Positions 41,414-50,697 of a stretch of 64,000 bases of DNA are shown in pieces. The DNA comes from Pseudomonadota bacterium. Lineage in GTDB: Bacteria; Pseudomonadota; Gammaproteobacteria; Competibacterales; Competibacteraceae. A program made the position numbers and the translations under genes. The stretch is taken from NCBI GenBank assembly GCA_022709365.1, contig JAKLIY010000013.1:26988-90987 (forward strand), in the 5' to 3' direction. Position 1 is the stretch's first letter, and each line of letters opens with the position of its first letter. The notes beneath the pieces were generated by a model. It worked only from the letters and a program-made list of their open reading frames with translations, did not search any database and was not told the DNA's origin.

Positions 41414-42463
41414 TCATCCCATCTGCTGTTTGAACGACGCCTTGTTCTGGGCGTAGGTGATCGCTTCTTCGCGGGAGACCGCCCCTTTCTTGATCAGTTC
41501 CAGCAGCGCCTGGTCGAGGGTCTGCATCCCGTAGGAAGCGCCAGTTTGAATCGATGAATACATCTGCGCCACCTTATCCTCGCGGATCAGGTTACGGATG
41601 GCAGGAATGCCGACCATGATTTCATGCACTGCCATCCGCCCGCCGCCCTTTTTCTTGAGCAGCGCCTGCGAAATCACCGCCCGCAATGATTCCGACAGCA
41701 TTGACCGCACCATCGGTTTCTCGCCGGCGGGAAATACGTCGATGATGCGGTCAATGGTTTTCGGCGCGGAGCTGGTGTGCAGGGTACCGAACACCAGATG
41801 ACCGGTTTCCGAGGCGGTCAGGGCCAGGCTGATGGTCTCCCGGTCGCGCATTTCGCCCACCAGAATGATGTCCGGGTCTTCGCGCAACGCCGAGCGCAGC
41901 GCTTCGCTAAAGCCCAGCGTATCCCGATGCACCTCGCGCTGGTTAATTAGGCAGCGCTGGCTTTGATGGACGAATTCGATCGGGTCTTCGATGGTCAGGA
42001 TATGGCCGTACTCGTTTTTGTTGATATGGTCGATCATCGCCGCCAGGGTCGTGGACTTGCCCGAACCGGTTGGCCCGGTCACCAGAATCAGTCCGCGCGG
42101 CACAGCAATCAGATCGCGGAACACCGGCGGACAGCCGAGTTCTTCCAAACTCTTGATCACCGTGGGAATGGTGCGGAATACGCCAGCCGCGCCCCGATCC
42201 TGATTGAAAGCATTGACGCGAAACCGGGCCAGCTTGGGAATTTCGAACGAGAAGTCGCACTCCAAAAATTCGTCATAATCCTTACGTTGCTTATCGTTCA
42301 TGATGTCGTAAATCAGCCCATGCACCTGCTTGTGATCGAGCGGCGGCACGTTGATACGGCGCACGTCGCCGTCCACGCGGATCATCGGCGGCAGGCCCGC
42401 TGACAGATGCAGGTCCGAGGCATTGTTCTGTACGGAAAAGGTCAACAGTTCATCAAGATTCAT
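41414..42463 (-). CDS. pilT: Twitching-motility ATPase PilT
   Basis: Hexameric retraction ATPase of type IV pili. The 349-aa product has the N-terminal PAS-like domain (NNASDLHLSAGLPPMIRVDG), Walker A GPTGSGKST, the Asp box and Walker B DIILVGEMRD, and the His box HTSSAPKTIDRIIDVF. The C-terminal AIRNLIRE motif is the PilT hallmark. It is divergent from yggS, with which it shares a 128-nt control region, as in many gammaproteobacteria. Confidence 0.97.
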   Translation of the reverse strand: MNLDELLTFSVQNNASDLHLSAGLPPMIRVDGDVRRINVPPLDHKQVHGLIYDIMNDKQRKDYDEFLECDFSFEIPKLARFRVNAFNQDRGAAGVFRTIPTVIKSLEELGCPPVFRDLIAVPRGLILVTGPTGSGKSTTLAAMIDHINKNEYGHILTIEDPIEFVHQSQRCLINQREVHRDTLGFSEALRSALREDPDIILVGEMRDRETISLALTASETGHLVFGTLHTSSAPKTIDRIIDVFPAGEKPMVRSMLSESLRAVISQALLKKKGGGRMAVHEIMVGIPAIRNLIREDKVAQMYSSIQTGASYGMQTLDQALLELIKKGAVSREEAITYAQNKASFKQQMG

Positions 42464-42591
42464 AGCAGCGGTCGCTCCCGCGAAGGGATAGAGAAAAAGC
42501 CCGGTAGGGGGCGGTTCAACGGATCGTTATTTCTCATAGTATATCTTGCAAAACCGTGATCGCTGTACGGTTGCCTACTGGAGTATTCACC

Positions 42592-43272
42592 ATGAGCATC
42601 GATTTCGCCGCCCGCTTCCAGACGGTGCTGGACCGCATTCGCGCCGCCGAGCGCCAGTTTCAGCGCCCGCCGGGTTCGGTGGAACTGCTGGCGGTTAGCA
42701 AAACTCACCCGGCTTCTGCCGTCGCGGCCTTGGCGGCCCTCGGTCAACGCCATTTCGGCGAGAATTATCTGCAGGAAGCGCTGGATAAAATCACCGAACT
42801 GGCGGCGCTGGATCTGGAATGGCACTTTATCGGGCCGATCCAGACCAACAAGACACGCGGCATCGCCGAGCGTTTTGCCTGGGCGCACAGCGTAGACCGG
42901 CTGAAAATCGCCGAGCGCCTGAACGCCCAGCGACCGGATGACCTGCCGCCGCTGAATGTCTGTCTGGAAGTCAATATCGACCGCGAACCCAGCAAGCATG
43001 GCTTTGGCGAGGATGATCTGGCCGACGCGGCCCGGACGGTTGCCGCGTTGCCCCGACTGCGGTTGCGCGGTTTGATGGTGATTCCGGCCCCGTCCGCCGA
43101 TTTCGCCGCCCAGCGCCTGCCGTTTGCCCGGTTGCGGCAATGGGCCGAGCGGTTAAATATCGAAGGGTTGGATACCCTGTCGATGGGCATGTCCGATGAT
43201 CTGGAAGCCGCTATCGCCGAGGGGGCAACCCTGGTGCGGATCGGTACGGCGCTGTTTGGGCCGCGCGCCTGA
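42592..43272 (+). CDS. yggS: PLP homeostasis protein, YggS family
   Basis: Pyridoxal-phosphate carrier/homeostasis protein of the alanine racemase N-domain fold. The 226-aa product has the PLP-binding Lys motif LLAVSKTHP near residue 32, HFGENYLQE, WHFIGPIQTNK, and the C-terminal SMGMSDDLEAAI and VRIGTALFG. The ATG at 42592 fits the family; an upstream extension is not conserved. Genes downstream include proC and yggT, the usual neighbourhood. Confidence 0.95.
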   Translation: MSIDFAARFQTVLDRIRAAERQFQRPPGSVELLAVSKTHPASAVAALAALGQRHFGENYLQEALDKITELAALDLEWHFIGPIQTNKTRGIAERFAWAHSVDRLKIAERLNAQRPDDLPPLNVCLEVNIDREPSKHGFGEDDLADAARTVAALPRLRLRGLMVIPAPSADFAAQRLPFARLRQWAERLNIEGLDTLSMGMSDDLEAAIAEGATLVRIGTALFGPRA

Positions 43273-43340
43273 ATCGCATGCTTTGCAGTATGCTATAGCC
43301 AATTCACACCTTATCATTCCGCCGTCCCGGGAAATCACCG

Positions 43341-43742
43341 ATGCCGTCCACCATTTCTCTATCCAAGGCCGCTGTACGCGGTGGGCTGACTGGCCTGTTG
43401 CTGCTGGCCGCGCCGTTCCTGGTGGGCGCGGACGACGCTTACCTGCGCGAGATCGAGGAAGAGGCCAAGCGACAAGCCGGCCTGCTGATCGCCAACCCGG
43501 TGCCTGCCAATCCGACAACGCCCGATGTATCGCCCACTGAGGCTGCGACTGACCGCCTGGCTGCCGGGCTGGATCAGGCCGGACTGGATCAGGCACTGCG
43601 TGAAACCCTGCCCGGCACCTACGCGCTCTACCAGCAGTTCGACCCAGCTCGCAAAAAACAGGTTTACGAGGCCTATCAAAATGACAATCGACTCGCCGGC
43701 ATCAGCGAAAAGGTCATCCAGTTGCTGAGTGCCAAACCCTGA
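43341..43742 (+). CDS. Hypothetical exported protein
   Basis: A 133-aa protein with an N-terminal signal peptide (RGGLTGLLLLAAPFLVGA, cleavage near residue 30), so probably periplasmic. The mature part is Ala/Gln/Glu-rich and helical, with a short conserved-looking tail (YALYQQFDPARKKQVYEAY). Family is not recognised. It sits between yggS and proC, in the same orientation, and might be co-transcribed. Confidence 0.75.
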   Translation: MPSTISLSKAAVRGGLTGLLLLAAPFLVGADDAYLREIEEEAKRQAGLLIANPVPANPTTPDVSPTEAATDRLAAGLDQAGLDQALRETLPGTYALYQQFDPARKKQVYEAYQNDNRLAGISEKVIQLLSAKP

Positions 43743-43871
43743 AGCAGAAAATCAGCCAGTCGCGAGTCGCGAGCGGCAAGCCGGATTCTTCTAACTCGTT
43801 ATCTCACGACTTTACGATCTCGCTTTAGCGATCCCATTGAAAAACAGCCTTACAGACTCCACGAGGGACAG

Positions 43872-44777
43872 ATGAAAGACCTCCCCATTGCCTTTATCGG
43901 CGGCGGCAACATGGCCCGCAGCCTGATCGGTGGCCTGCTTGTCAGCGGCGCTGATCCTGATCACCTCTGGGTTGCCGAACCCGAAGCCAGCCAGCGCGAA
44001 CTCCTGCGCGGGCGTTTCGGCGTCCATACCAGCTTTGACAACCGTGAAATCGCAGCCAAATGTCAGGTCATTGTCCTGGCGGTGAAACCACAGATCCTGC
44101 GTCCGGTGACCGAGGAGCTGGCCGAGACCGCCCAGGCGCACCAGCCACTGATTATTTCCATCGCTGCCGGGGTGCGCGAACCCGATATCCGCCGCTGGCT
44201 GGGCTACGAAGCCGCCATTGTTCGCACCATGCCCAATACGCCAGCGCTGGTGGGTAGCGGCGCCACCGCCCTGTTCGCTAATGCTCAGGTCAATGACACC
44301 CAGCGGCAAACGGCGGAATCGATCATGCGCTCGGTCGGGGTAACGGTGTGGGTGGATAGCGAGCGGATGCTGGATGCCGTCACCGCCCTGTCTGGCAGCG
44401 GTCCGGCTTATTTCTTCCTGCTCATGGAGGCCCTGGAAAAGACCGGGGTGCAACTGGGCCTGGCCCCGGAGACGGCGCGTCTGCTGACGCTGCAAACCGC
44501 CTTTGGGGCCGCCAAGATGGCTCTGGAAAGCCCGGAAAATGTCGCCATTCTCCGCGCCGGGGTCACTTCGCCCGGCGGCACCACCGAGCGGGCTATCAGC
44601 GTGTTCCAGGATGAACAGCTTGATCGGTTGATCGCCCGGTCGCTGGCGGCCTCACTGGCCATCATGGAAACCCCGTCGCTGTTGACCGAGCAACTGGATG
44701 AGTTGGTGAACAAAGCGCTTGACGCCGCCCGTCGTCGTTCCGAAGAGCTGGGCAACTTGCTGGGAGGACAGCCGTGA
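43872..44777 (+). CDS. proC: Pyrroline-5-carboxylate reductase
   Basis: Last step of proline synthesis, reducing 1-pyrroline-5-carboxylate with NAD(P)H. The 301-aa product has the Rossmann motif AFIGGGNMARSLIGGL, AVKPQILRPV, MPNTPALVGSG, and the C-terminal signature LSGSGPAYFFLLMEA and TSPGGTTERAI. It is slightly longer than the usual 270 aa because of a C-terminal extension. It overlaps yggT by 4 nt. Confidence 0.96.
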   Translation: MKDLPIAFIGGGNMARSLIGGLLVSGADPDHLWVAEPEASQRELLRGRFGVHTSFDNREIAAKCQVIVLAVKPQILRPVTEELAETAQAHQPLIISIAAGVREPDIRRWLGYEAAIVRTMPNTPALVGSGATALFANAQVNDTQRQTAESIMRSVGVTVWVDSERMLDAVTALSGSGPAYFFLLMEALEKTGVQLGLAPETARLLTLQTAFGAAKMALESPENVAILRAGVTSPGGTTERAISVFQDEQLDRLIARSLAASLAIMETPSLLTEQLDELVNKALDAARRRSEELGNLLGGQP

Positions 44778-45328
44778 CTGCCGTCGTCTTCCTGATTCAG
44801 ACGTTGTTCGGTTTCTACATCCTGGCGGTGATGCTGCGCTTCTTGCTGCAATGGGTGCGCGCTGATTTCTACAACCCGCTGGTGCAATTCCTGGTGCGCA
44901 TCACCAATCCGCCGCTGCTGCCGCTGCGCCGGATCGTCCCGGGTTATCGGGGACTGGATCTGGCGGCGGTGGTGCTGGCGTTTGTACTGCAATTCATTGA
45001 GGTCACGCTGCTGAATACCTTGTCCATTCAGCCGGTCGGCGTTGGCGGATTGTTGATACTGACCGTGCTGGAGCTACTCAAGCTGCTGATCAACATTTAT
45101 TTATGGGGCGTGATTATTCAAGCTGTGATGAGCTGGTTCAATCCTGATCCCTACCATCCGGCGGCGCGGGTGCTGGCGCAGTTGACTAAACCGGTATTGG
45201 AACCCGCCCGGCGCATCATCCCGCCGATTTCCGGGGTGGATTTATCGCCGATGCTGGTCGTGGTGGTGCTGATTTTCATCAGCCTGTTGTTGCAGGATTT
45301 TCTCGGTTTATGGACCGGGCTGCGCTGA
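44774..45328 (+). CDS. yggT: YggT family integral membrane protein
   Basis: A 184-aa inner-membrane protein with two YggT repeats, each of two membrane helices. Each repeat has an R-x-x-x-P-P/PLRRIVP-like loop (PLLPLRRIVPG near residue 51, and PARRIIPPISGVDLSPM near 143). Function is not established. A GTG start overlaps the proC stop. It is followed after 4 nt by yggU. Confidence 0.93.
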   Translation: MTAVVFLIQTLFGFYILAVMLRFLLQWVRADFYNPLVQFLVRITNPPLLPLRRIVPGYRGLDLAAVVLAFVLQFIEVTLLNTLSIQPVGVGGLLILTVLELLKLLINIYLWGVIIQAVMSWFNPDPYHPAARVLAQLTKPVLEPARRIIPPISGVDLSPMLVVVVLIFISLLLQDFLGLWTGLR

Positions 45329-45332
45329 AACA

Positions 45333-45617
45333 ATGGCAGCGGGCTATGTCTGGGACGGCGCGGATCTGATCCTGTGGGTGCGGGCGCAGCCGCGCGCCAG
45401 CCGCGATGAGTGGGTGGGCTTGCAGGAGGATCGGTTTCGCGTCCGCATCACCGCGCCGCCAGTCGACGGTCAGGCCAATGCGCATTTGCGCGAGTTTTTA
45501 GCAGCACTGTTTGGGGTGGCGAAAAGCCAGGTGACGTTACTGGCCGGCGAGACGGGGCGTGACAAGCGCTGGCGGATCGCTGCGCCGAAACGGTGGCCTT
45601 CGGAGATTGAACCCTGA
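45333..45617 (+). CDS. yggU: DUF167 family protein YggU
   Basis: A 94-aa conserved protein of unknown function, with the family motifs VRAQPRASRDEW, ITAPPVDGQANAHLREFLA, and LLAGETGRDKRW. It is almost always found next to yggT and proC, as here. It is last in this unit; 109 nt without a gene separate it from metX, and no riboswitch was seen there. Confidence 0.93.
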   Translation: MAAGYVWDGADLILWVRAQPRASRDEWVGLQEDRFRVRITAPPVDGQANAHLREFLAALFGVAKSQVTLLAGETGRDKRWRIAAPKRWPSEIEP

Positions 45618-45726
45618 GACGGAATAGATTGGCCTGCGCCCGGTTGCCCCTGACTCCGGCGCCGATTAGACTTGACGCCCTCGTTTGCTCCATCCCCAAG
45701 GACAAAACATCACGGTCAGGAGAACC

Positions 45727-46887
45727 ATGGCCGCACTTTCCCCCCCCGATTCCGTCGGTCTGGTCACGCCCCAGACCCTCCATTTCGATGAACCGCTGGC
45801 GCTGGACTGTGGCCAGACGCTGGCGGACTATGAAATCGTCTACGAAACCTATGGAGCGCTCAACGCCGACCACAGTAACGCTGTACTGATTTGCCACGCC
45901 TTGTCGGGCGACCACCACGTCGCCGGGTACCATGATGAGGCTGACTTGAACAAACCGGGCTGGTGGGATAACTGTATCGGCCCCGGCAAGCCTATCGACA
46001 CCCGCGAATTCTTCGTGGTGTGCTGCAATAACCTGGGCGGCTGCAAGGGTTCCACCGGTCCGACCTCGATCAATCCGGACAACCGCAAGCCCTATGGCCC
46101 GGATTTTCCCATCGTCACGGTCAAGGACTGGGTGCACAGCCAAGCGCGACTGGCCGACCAGCTCGGCGTCCGGCAATGGGCGGCGGTCATCGGCGGCAGC
46201 CTCGGCGGGATGCAGGCCATGCAATGGGCCATTACCTTTCCCGAACGGGTACGTCATGTGCTCGCTATTGCCGCCGCACCCCGGCTGTCAGCCCAGAATA
46301 TCGCGTTTAATGAAGTGGCCCGGCAGGCGATCCTGTCCGATCCCGATTTCCATCACGGGCATTATTACGACTTTGGCGTGGTGCCGCGTCGGGGATTAAT
46401 GATCGCCCGGATGCTGGGTCACATTACTTACCTGTCCGAAGAAGGGATGCGCGCCAAGTTTGGCCGCGAGTTGCGCGAGGGCCGGCCCAACTTCAATTTT
46501 GATACCGAGTTTGAAGTGGAAAGCTATCTGCGCCACCAGGGCAAGGCGTTCGTCGACCGCTTCGACGCCAATACTTATCTGCTGATGACCAAGACGCTGG
46601 ACTATTTCGACCCGGCGGCGGACTTCGACCAGGATCTGTCTGCCGCTTTCCACCGGGCGCAGGCGCAGTTTCTGGTTGTTTCCTTCACCAGCGACTGGCG
46701 ATTTTCGCCGGCCCGCTCACGGGAAATCGTTCGGGCGTTGGTGCGGGCCGGGCGCGAGGTTAGTTATGCCGAAATTCCCTCGGATTATGGTCACGACGCC
46801 TTCTTGATGCCGATTCCGTTGTATCACGACACACTGCGCGGCTATTTGATGCGAGTCGCCCACGAGGTGAACCCCGATGCGCCCTGA
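45727..46887 (+). CDS. metX: Homoserine O-acyltransferase MetX
   Basis: Acylates homoserine at the start of methionine synthesis. The 386-aa alpha/beta-hydrolase has the nucleophile elbow [11 protein letters not shown] with the catalytic Ser near residue 158, SDWRFSP with the Asp region near 320, and GHDAFL with the catalytic His near 355. MetX enzymes may use acetyl- or succinyl-CoA, and many gammaproteobacterial ones use succinyl-CoA; I cannot tell from the sequence. AGGAG lies just before the ATG at 45727. It overlaps metW by 11 nt. Confidence 0.95.
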   Translation: MAALSPPDSVGLVTPQTLHFDEPLALDCGQTLADYEIVYETYGALNADHSNAVLICHALSGDHHVAGYHDEADLNKPGWWDNCIGPGKPIDTREFFVVCCNNLGGCKGSTGPTSINPDNRKPYGPDFPIVTVKDWVHSQARLADQLGVRQWAAVIGGSLGGMQAMQWAITFPERVRHVLAIAAAPRLSAQNIAFNEVARQAILSDPDFHHGHYYDFGVVPRRGLMIARMLGHITYLSEEGMRAKFGRELREGRPNFNFDTEFEVESYLRHQGKAFVDRFDANTYLLMTKTLDYFDPAADFDQDLSAAFHRAQAQFLVVSFTSDWRFSPARSREIVRALVRAGREVSYAEIPSDYGHDAFLMPIPLYHDTLRGYLMRVAHEVNPDAP

Positions 46888-47470
46888 ACTGGAGTTGATC
46901 AGCGACTGGATCCGCCCCGGTGCCCGGGTGCTGGACCTGGGTTGTGGCGATGGCGCGTTGCTGGCCTACCTGCATGAACGCCGGCGAGTCAACGGCTATG
47001 GGCTGGAAATCGACGCCGACAACATTGTCAAATGCATTCAGGCCGGGGTGAACGTCATTCACGCCGACCTGGAAGCGGGTTTGGAAGATTTCGGCGACGG
47101 CAGCTTTGACTATGTACTGATGACCCAGACCTTGCAGACCGTCCGGCATACCGAACGGTTGCTGGACGAGATGTTGCGGGTGGGTCGGCAGGGGATTGTG
47201 ACTTTTCCCAATTTCGGTTTCTGGCGCTGCCGGATGCAGATCGCCTTGCAGGGCCTGATGCCGGTGGGTAAAACTTTGCCTTATCAGTGGTATAACACCC
47301 CGAACGTTCATCTGTTCACCCTTCGCGATTTTGAGAAACTGTGCCGCAGCAAGCACATCGACATCCTGCAGCGTATGGTGCTGGATTACGCCCATCGTCC
47401 TTGGCGCGGGGCGCGGTTCTGGCCCAATCTGTTCGGCGAAATCGCTCTATATCGACTGGGACGCGCCTGA
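46877..47470 (+). CDS. metW: Methionine biosynthesis protein MetW
   Basis: A 197-aa class-I methyltransferase-fold protein that accompanies MetX and is thought to be needed for, or to enhance, its activity. Motifs: [16 protein letters not shown] near residue 17, [18 protein letters not shown] and [11 protein letters not shown]. It overlaps metX, giving the common metXW operon. The type II secretion genes begin 34 nt downstream. Confidence 0.95.
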   Translation: MRPELELISDWIRPGARVLDLGCGDGALLAYLHERRRVNGYGLEIDADNIVKCIQAGVNVIHADLEAGLEDFGDGSFDYVLMTQTLQTVRHTERLLDEMLRVGRQGIVTFPNFGFWRCRMQIALQGLMPVGKTLPYQWYNTPNVHLFTLRDFEKLCRSKHIDILQRMVLDYAHRPWRGARFWPNLFGEIALYRLGRA

Positions 47471-47504
47471 TGGCGGGTTCTACGCCTCGAATGAGGAGAC
47501 TCCC

Positions 47505-47963
47505 ATGTTGTTGATAACCCTTCGGCCAGCGCGGCGGGCCGTCCATCGATGGATACGCGGCTTCACCCTGATTGAAGTGATGGTGGTCGTGGTCATTCTC
47601 AGCATCCTGGCCGCCGTCGTGGTGCCGCGCATCATGGACAACCCGGACAAGGCCCGGGTGGTCAAGGCCAAGCAGGACATCCGCGTCATCAAGAATCAAC
47701 TGGATTTGTACCGGCTGCACAATTTCCGCTATCCCACCACGGAACAGGGTCTGGAAGCGCTGGTGCAGAAACCGGTGGATGCACCGCACTGGCAGGAGGG
47801 CGGCTACCTGGACAAATTGCCCAAGGACCCCTGGAGCAAACCGTATCAATATCTCAGTCCCGGTCAGCATGGCCAGTTGGATATTTACTCGCTGGGCGCT
47901 GACGGTCAGCCGGGTGGCGAGGGGGTGGATGCCGATATTGGCAACTGGAATCTGGATGAGTGA
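47505..47963 (+). CDS. gspG: Type II secretion major pseudopilin GspG
   Basis: Main subunit of the periplasmic pseudopilus. The 152-aa precursor has the prepilin signal [18 protein letters not shown] with cleavage after Gly and Glu at +5, then [14 protein letters not shown] and a C-terminal calcium-site region ([25 protein letters not shown]). The ATG at 47505 has GAGGAG upstream. It opens a cluster gspG-H-I-J-K-L-M-N. gspC, D, E and F are not in the window. Confidence 0.95.
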   Translation: MLLITLRPARRAVHRWIRGFTLIEVMVVVVILSILAAVVVPRIMDNPDKARVVKAKQDIRVIKNQLDLYRLHNFRYPTTEQGLEALVQKPVDAPHWQEGGYLDKLPKDPWSKPYQYLSPGQHGQLDIYSLGADGQPGGEGVDADIGNWNLDE

Positions 47964-48002
47964 CCAGCGGCGCTAGGTTCGGAGAGGTGTCGCAAGTTGA
48001 TC

Positions 48003-48503
48003 ATGCCGCCCCGTGGTTTCACCTTGATGGAAATCATGGTGGTGCTGGTGCTCATGGGCATCCTCGCCAGCTTAGCCGTACTGTCGGTGGGCGGCGGTCC
48101 ACGGGATCGCCTGGCGGAGGAAGGTCAGCGGTTGGCGGCGCTGATGGAATTGCAGCAACAGGAAGCCATCCTGACCGGGGAGATTCGCGGCGTTCAGTTT
48201 GGCCGGCAGGGTTACGCCATTCTGACCCTGGATGAACAGGGAACCTGGGGACCGCCCGATGCGACGGATACCCTGATTCGCCACGAACTGCCCGAAGATA
48301 TCGCACTGGGCCTGTGGGTCGATAACCGGCCCGCGCCGCTGGAAAAATCCCGCTTTCCCCAAGTGCTGTTGCTGAACAGTGGTGAAACCACCGAGTTCGT
48401 TGTCGTATTCAGCCTCGCGGAGGATCAGTCGCTCAATGCGCCGTTGTATCGGGTTGCTGGCGACGCCATGGGCCGGTTGACGGTCGGAGAAGTCACGCGG
48501 TGA
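48003..48503 (+). CDS. gspH: Type II secretion minor pseudopilin GspH
   Basis: A 166-aa precursor with the prepilin signal PPRGFTLMEIMVVLVLMGI and a following beta-rich domain (QGYAILTLDEQG, WGPPDA). It belongs to the GspH/FimT type and is part of the pseudopilus tip. The ATG at 48003 is taken; a TTG 6 nt earlier (47997) is closer to GAGG and could be used. It overlaps gspI by 4 nt. Confidence 0.85.
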   Translation: MPPRGFTLMEIMVVLVLMGILASLAVLSVGGGPRDRLAEEGQRLAALMELQQQEAILTGEIRGVQFGRQGYAILTLDEQGTWGPPDATDTLIRHELPEDIALGLWVDNRPAPLEKSRFPQVLLLNSGETTEFVVVFSLAEDQSLNAPLYRVAGDAMGRLTVGEVTR

Positions 48504-48976
48504 GGCGGGTCGCCGGTTTTACGCTGCTGGAAGTGCTGGTCGCGCTGGCGGTGCTGGCCATCGCCATGGGCGCGATCATCAACGTGGCAACTCAAAGCAT
48601 CGCCAACACGGCCTATTTGCGCGATCAAACCTTTGCCAGTTGGATTGCGCTCAACCAGGTGAATCAACGGTTGCTGGACTCCGAACCCTGGCCCGAAGAG
48701 GGTTCCCGCGACGGCAGCGTTGAACTGGCGAATCGCGCCTGGCGCTGGCAAGTCCGCTTCGCCAAAACCGACGATCCTGATTTGCGCCGGATGGAAGTGA
48801 CCGTTCGCGTTACCGAGAATAGCTCGATTCTGAGTAAGCTGACCGCTTTCAAGGCCAATCCGCCTCAAAGGAAACCGGCCGATGATCAAGTTGATCCATC
48901 CACCCAGGATCAGTCACCCAAGAACTCCTCTTCCAAGGACCAGTCCCGAACAACCCCACGAGCAAAAACGCCATGA
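48500..48976 (+). CDS. gspI: Type II secretion minor pseudopilin GspI
   Basis: A 158-aa precursor with the prepilin signal VAGFTLLEVLVALAVLAIAMGA and the typical GspI core (LNQVNQRLLD, WRWQVRF). The C-terminal 35 residues are Ser/Lys/Gln-rich and poorly conserved. A GTG start overlaps gspH (GTGA), and its stop overlaps the gspJ ATG. Confidence 0.9.
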   Translation: MRRVAGFTLLEVLVALAVLAIAMGAIINVATQSIANTAYLRDQTFASWIALNQVNQRLLDSEPWPEEGSRDGSVELANRAWRWQVRFAKTDDPDLRRMEVTVRVTENSSILSKLTAFKANPPQRKPADDQVDPSTQDQSPKNSSSKDQSRTTPRAKTP

Positions 48977-49593
48977 ACCGGACCATGCGCGGTTTCACTC
49001 TGCTGGAATTGCTGGTCGCGCTGGCGGTATTCGCGATTATGGCGACCGCCGCCTACAGTGGGTTGAGTAACGTCTTGTTCACCCGGGCGGCGGTGGAGCA
49101 GCAAAACCGTCGACTGGCGGCGGTGCAACTCGCGGTATTTCGCTTGGAACAGGATATTCAACAAGCGGTCCCGCGTGGCGTCCGTGATGAGTATGGCGAT
49201 CCCCAGCCGGCTCTGCGCGGCGGTGATTTGCTCGACGACGTTCTGATTCTGACCCGCGCTGGCTGGGACAATCCGCTTGACCAGCCGCGCGCCACATTAC
49301 AACGAGTCGCTTACCGGCTCCGCGAGGGTCGGCTATGGCGGCTGCACTGGGACGTGCTGGATCGCGGCGGACCGCTCGCGCCGCGAGAAACCTTGTTGAT
49401 CGACCAGGTGCGAGAATTCCGGGCGCGGTTTCTGGATCAGAATGAGGAGTGGCGGACTGATTGGCCGCCGCCCGCCGACACTGCCGCCGATGATCGCCCG
49501 CCGAATCCGAATAAGCTGCCGCGTGCGGTAGAAATTACGTTGATGCTGGAGGATTGGGGTGCGATTACCCGCCTGTTTCCGCTGCCCGGCTAA
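48973..49593 (+). CDS. gspJ: Type II secretion minor pseudopilin GspJ
   Basis: A 206-aa precursor with the signal MRGFTLLELLVALAVFAIMATAAY, then the family pattern VEQQNRRLAAVQLAVFRLEQDI and YRLREGRLWRLHWDVLDRG. It is coupled to gspI (ATGA). GspH-I-J-K together form the pseudopilus tip. The gspK frame begins 35 nt before the end of this gene. Confidence 0.93.
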   Translation: MNRTMRGFTLLELLVALAVFAIMATAAYSGLSNVLFTRAAVEQQNRRLAAVQLAVFRLEQDIQQAVPRGVRDEYGDPQPALRGGDLLDDVLILTRAGWDNPLDQPRATLQRVAYRLREGRLWRLHWDVLDRGGPLAPRETLLIDQVREFRARFLDQNEEWRTDWPPPADTAADDRPPNPNKLPRAVEITLMLEDWGAITRLFPLPG

Positions 49594-50692
49594 TGCACCG
49601 ACTCCCCCGCCCCGGTGTGGGAGGGGGCTGGGGGGAGGGGCATCCGGCGTCGCGCTAATCACCGTCCTGCTGATCGTCTTTCTGGCCAGTCTGACCGCGA
49701 TCAGCCTCGCCACGGTACAGCAAATCGCCATCCGCCGCAGTACGGTTCTCCAGCACCAGCAGCAGGCTCGCCTGTACACGCTGGGCATCGAACAATGGGC
49801 GGGACTCATTCTGATGCGCGACCGGCAGGATAACGCCACTGACCATCCCGGCGAAACATGGGCCAACCTGCCTCCGGTGCTGCCGGTCGATAACGGAGGG
49901 TTTTCAGGAAAAATCCGCGATTTGCAGGGCTGTTTCAATCTCAATAATCTGTGGCGTCCAGCACCGGGCGATTCGTCAACCCGGCCTGACGAACCCCAGG
50001 ATTCCCCGAAAACCGACAAAAATGCTGAGAATCCCGCCCAACCGTCGCCCGTGCCTCAACCGCCGAATCCGACCGATCCCGCTTCACCAAAGTTGGGCAA
50101 GGCCGAAATCAATCAGGAGCAACTAAAGGTTCTACAACGCCTGCTGGCTGGTCTGGAATTGAAACCGGAACTGGCTCAGGCTATCACTGACTGGCTCGAT
50201 CCTGACCCGGATCCGCTGTTTCCCGATGGTGCCGAAGACAGCGACTACACCGTGCTGAACCCGCCCTACCTGGCAGCAAACCAACCCTTCGCCAGTCTCT
50301 CGGAACTGCGACTGGTCAAGGGTGTAGACCGGGAAATTTATGCCAAACTGGCGCCGCTGGTTTGCGCGCTGCCGCCCGGCACACCTTTGAACGTCAATAC
50401 CGCTCCAGCGCTGGTCTTGGCGGCGCTCGACGAAAAGGTAGAGCTTGCTGATCTGAAGCGTTTGCTGGAAGACCGCCCTGCCAAGGGCTATGAACATGTC
50501 GATGAGTTCCTGAATGCCGCGAAAATGACCCCGGACGCGCCTACCAAAGCCCTGCTGAGCGTCGACAGCCAGTATTTTTTATTGCAGGCTGAGGCGCGGG
50601 TGGGCGATGGCCGTGCGATGTTATACAGTACGATTTTTCGTGACGAAAACGGCGTTCGCGTCCTGCGGCGCAGTTTTGGCAACCAGGACTAG
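49559..50692 (+). CDS. gspK: Type II secretion minor pseudopilin GspK with repeat-derived leader
   Basis: A 377-aa protein with the GspK pseudopilin helix SGVALITVLLIVFLASLTA and the large globular domain (FNLNNLW, VNVNTAP-like LNVNTAPALVLAAL). The normal short leader is replaced by about 30 residues rich in Pro, Gly, Arg and Cys, encoded by a GC-rich palindrome. The only in-frame start is a GTG at 49559, inside gspJ. A central Pro/Asp/Lys-rich linker (about residues 140-175) is also unusual. It may still function if the Gly before Val is cleaved. Confidence 0.8.
   Translation: MRLPACFRCPANAPTPPPRCGRGLGGGASGVALITVLLIVFLASLTAISLATVQQIAIRRSTVLQHQQQARLYTLGIEQWAGLILMRDRQDNATDHPGETWANLPPVLPVDNGGFSGKIRDLQGCFNLNNLWRPAPGDSSTRPDEPQDSPKTDKNAENPAQPSPVPQPPNPTDPASPKLGKAEINQEQLKVLQRLLAGLELKPELAQAITDWLDPDPDPLFPDGAEDSDYTVLNPPYLAANQPFASLSELRLVKGVDREIYAKLAPLVCALPPGTPLNVNTAPALVLAALDEKVELADLKRLLEDRPAKGYEHVDEFLNAAKMTPDAPTKALLSVDSQYFLLQAEARVGDGRAMLYSTIFRDENGVRVLRRSFGNQD
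49602..49640. repeat. GC-rich palindromic repeat at the gspK start
   Basis: CTCCCCCGCCCCGGTGTGGG plus AGGGGGCTGGGGGGAGGGG, a palindrome-like block of the same style as those at 2221, 41352 and 54438. It lies between the gspJ stop and the gspK helix and encodes part of the GspK leader. Confidence 0.55.
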
Positions 50693-50697
50693 ACCCC

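Noticed and set aside
45618..45726. SAM riboswitch upstream of metX
   Set aside because: The 109-nt gap shows no conserved SAM-riboswitch core or terminator hairpin.
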